Part shown: positions 5,443 to 6,354 of the stretch, in pieces
Numbering within the stretch: the first letter of the stretch is position 1
How the letters are laid out: every line of letters begins with the position of its first letter
NCBI GenBank assembly: GCA_005893365.1
Contig: VBPB01000228.1
Location: 1-6,354, forward strand
DNA length: 6,354 bases
Reading direction: 5' to 3'
Origin: Candidatus Eiseniibacteriota bacterium
GTDB taxonomy: Bacteria > Eisenbacteria > RBG-16-71-46
Position numbers and translations under genes: made by a program
The notes under the pieces: generated by a model
The model's database searches: none
The model's input: only the letters and a program-made list of their open reading frames with translations
What the model was told of the DNA's origin: nothing

Positions 5443-6354
5443 CTACCCCCGCCGCTTGTGCCTTGCCGCCGGCTTGGGCTTGCGCCCGGTGTGCGAGTGC
5501 CGGGTGGTCGCGGCGGGCCGCGACGGGGCGGCCGACGCCCGCTTGGCCGGCGCCTCGGGCGCCGAGCTCACCACCTGGCTGATCTCGGCCGGCCGCATCT
5601 GGTAGTCGAAGTCCGGCAGCATCACCCGCGGCACGGTCCGCCCCATGAAGCGCTCGATGGCCGCCACGTGCTGCTGCTCCTCGGGGCTCATGAGCGTGAA
5701 CGCGTCGCCCACCGCGGCGATGCGCGCCCCGCGGCCGATGCGGTGGACGTAGTCCTCGGGCGCGTGCGGCACGTCGAAGTTGACGACGTGCGAGACGCCG
5801 TCCATCTCGATCCCGCGCGAGGCCAGGTCGGTCGCGATCAGGATCTGCACCCGGCCGCGCTTGAGATCGGCGAGCGCCCGCTCGCGCTGGCTCTGGCTGC
5901 GGTTGTCGTGCAGCGAGCCCACCGAGTGCCCGCGGCGCTGCAGCTGGCGGGCCAGCCGCTCGGCGCCGTGCTTGGTGCGGGTGAAGACGATCACGTTGCG
6001 TACCTCGGTGCGCGAGAGCATCTCGTTCAGCAGCTCGTCCTTGAGCGGGCCCGGCACCGGGTAGATGGCCTGGGTGATGCCCGCCGCGGCCTTGGGCGGC
6101 GGCGCCAGGTCCACGCGCACCGGCTCGAGCAGCGCCTCCTTCGCCACCCGGTTGAGCTCGGGCGGCATCGTGGCGGAGACCATCAGCGTCTGCCGCGTCT
6201 CGGGCAGCAGCTTGAGGATGCGCCGCAGCTCGGGGGCGAAGCCCAGGTCCACCATGCGGTCGGCCTCGTCGAGCACCAGCATCTCCACGTCGTCGAAGCG
6301 CACCGCCTGCTTGCCGTAGAGGTCGAGCAGGCGTCCGGGGGTCGCCACCAGCAC
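5443..6354 (-). CDS. DEAD-box ATP-dependent RNA helicase, RhlE-like (5' end outside window)
   Basis: The last 303 residues are visible, ending at TAG 5445-5443; the N-terminal part with the Q motif and Walker A lies beyond the right edge, so the GTG at 6354 is not the true start. Motifs in order (numbered from the edge) are TPGRLLD (5-11), DEAD (29-32), SAT (60-62), NVIVFTRTKHG (120-130), the RecA2 stretch ILIATDLASRGIEMDGVSH (171-189) and motif VI HRIGRGAR (204-211). These define both RecA-like domains of an RNA-dependent ATPase that unwinds short RNA duplexes, as in ribosome assembly or mRNA decay. LHDNRSQSQRERAL (148-161) and the overall spacing look like RhlE. The tail from about 263 is rich in Ala, Pro, Arg and Lys and ends in KPKPAARHKRRG, a probable nonspecific RNA-binding extension. 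Motif VI departs from the usual HRIGRTGR but keeps both arginines. It converges with alaX. Confidence 0.95.
   Translation of the reverse strand: MLVATPGRLLDLYGKQAVRFDDVEMLVLDEADRMVDLGFAPELRRILKLLPETRQTLMVSATMPPELNRVAKEALLEPVRVDLAPPPKAAAGITQAIYPVPGPLKDELLNEMLSRTEVRNVIVFTRTKHGAERLARQLQRRGHSVGSLHDNRSQSQRERALADLKRGRVQILIATDLASRGIEMDGVSHVVNFDVPHAPEDYVHRIGRGARIAAVGDAFTLMSPEEQQHVAAIERFMGRTVPRVMLPDFDYQMRPAEISQVVSSAPEAPAKRASAAPSRPAATTRHSHTGRKPKPAARHKRRG

Noticed and set aside
1..6354. tRNA, rRNA, CRISPR, insertion sequence or attachment site
   Set aside because: No cloverleaf-like sequence, spaced repeats, transposase motif or terminal inverted repeats were found on reading.

Overview
This is a very GC-rich bacterial window with long, dense coding regions, almost no AT-rich sequence outside the short gaps, and many spurious antisense frames. 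It carries five protein-coding genes and no RNA gene, CRISPR array, transposase or integrase that I can see. A GC-rich free-living Gram-negative-type lineage is likely: it has a sigma54 enhancer-binding protein with an intact GAFTGA loop, a large GT-C-like membrane protein with TPRs, and an RhlE-like helicase. Myxococcota/Deltaproteobacteria, Acidobacteriota, Gemmatimonadota or a candidate phylum such as Eisenbacteria would all fit; I cannot choose from this sequence.

Layout. (a) 1-1883, minus strand: a multi-pass membrane protein with a soluble domain and TPR repeats at its C-terminal end, running off the left edge. It is easily missed because no stop codon lies inside the window. (b) 1884-1931: a 48-bp divergent gap almost filled by a perfect 13-bp inverted repeat. 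The repeat reads as the same promoter (TTGACA, 17 bp, TAGTGT) on both strands. (c) 1932-2909, plus strand: a six-helix membrane protein of unknown function. (d) 2910-3040: a 131-bp gap with the clearest local drop in GC, probably the promoter of the next operon. (e) 3041-4141 and 4138-5340, plus strand: a sigma54 activator without a sensor domain, overlapping by 4 bp an AlaX-L-type alanyl-tRNA editing protein. (f) 5341-5442: a convergent gap with two GC-rich palindromes, probably a two-way transcription end. (g) 5443-6354, minus strand: the C-terminal two-thirds or so of a DEAD-box RNA helicase, running off the right edge.

How they may work together. The two membrane-protein genes share one symmetric control region and are probably expressed together. 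The activator and the tRNA-editing protein are almost certainly one transcriptional and translational unit, an unusual pairing that suggests (inference) a link between a sigma54 regulon and protection against Ser/Gly mischarging of tRNA-Ala. The helicase is a separate housekeeping-type gene. I see no clear new defence or mobile system; the most notable items are the symmetric promoter palindrome, the activator/AlaX coupling and the twin palindromes in the convergent gap.
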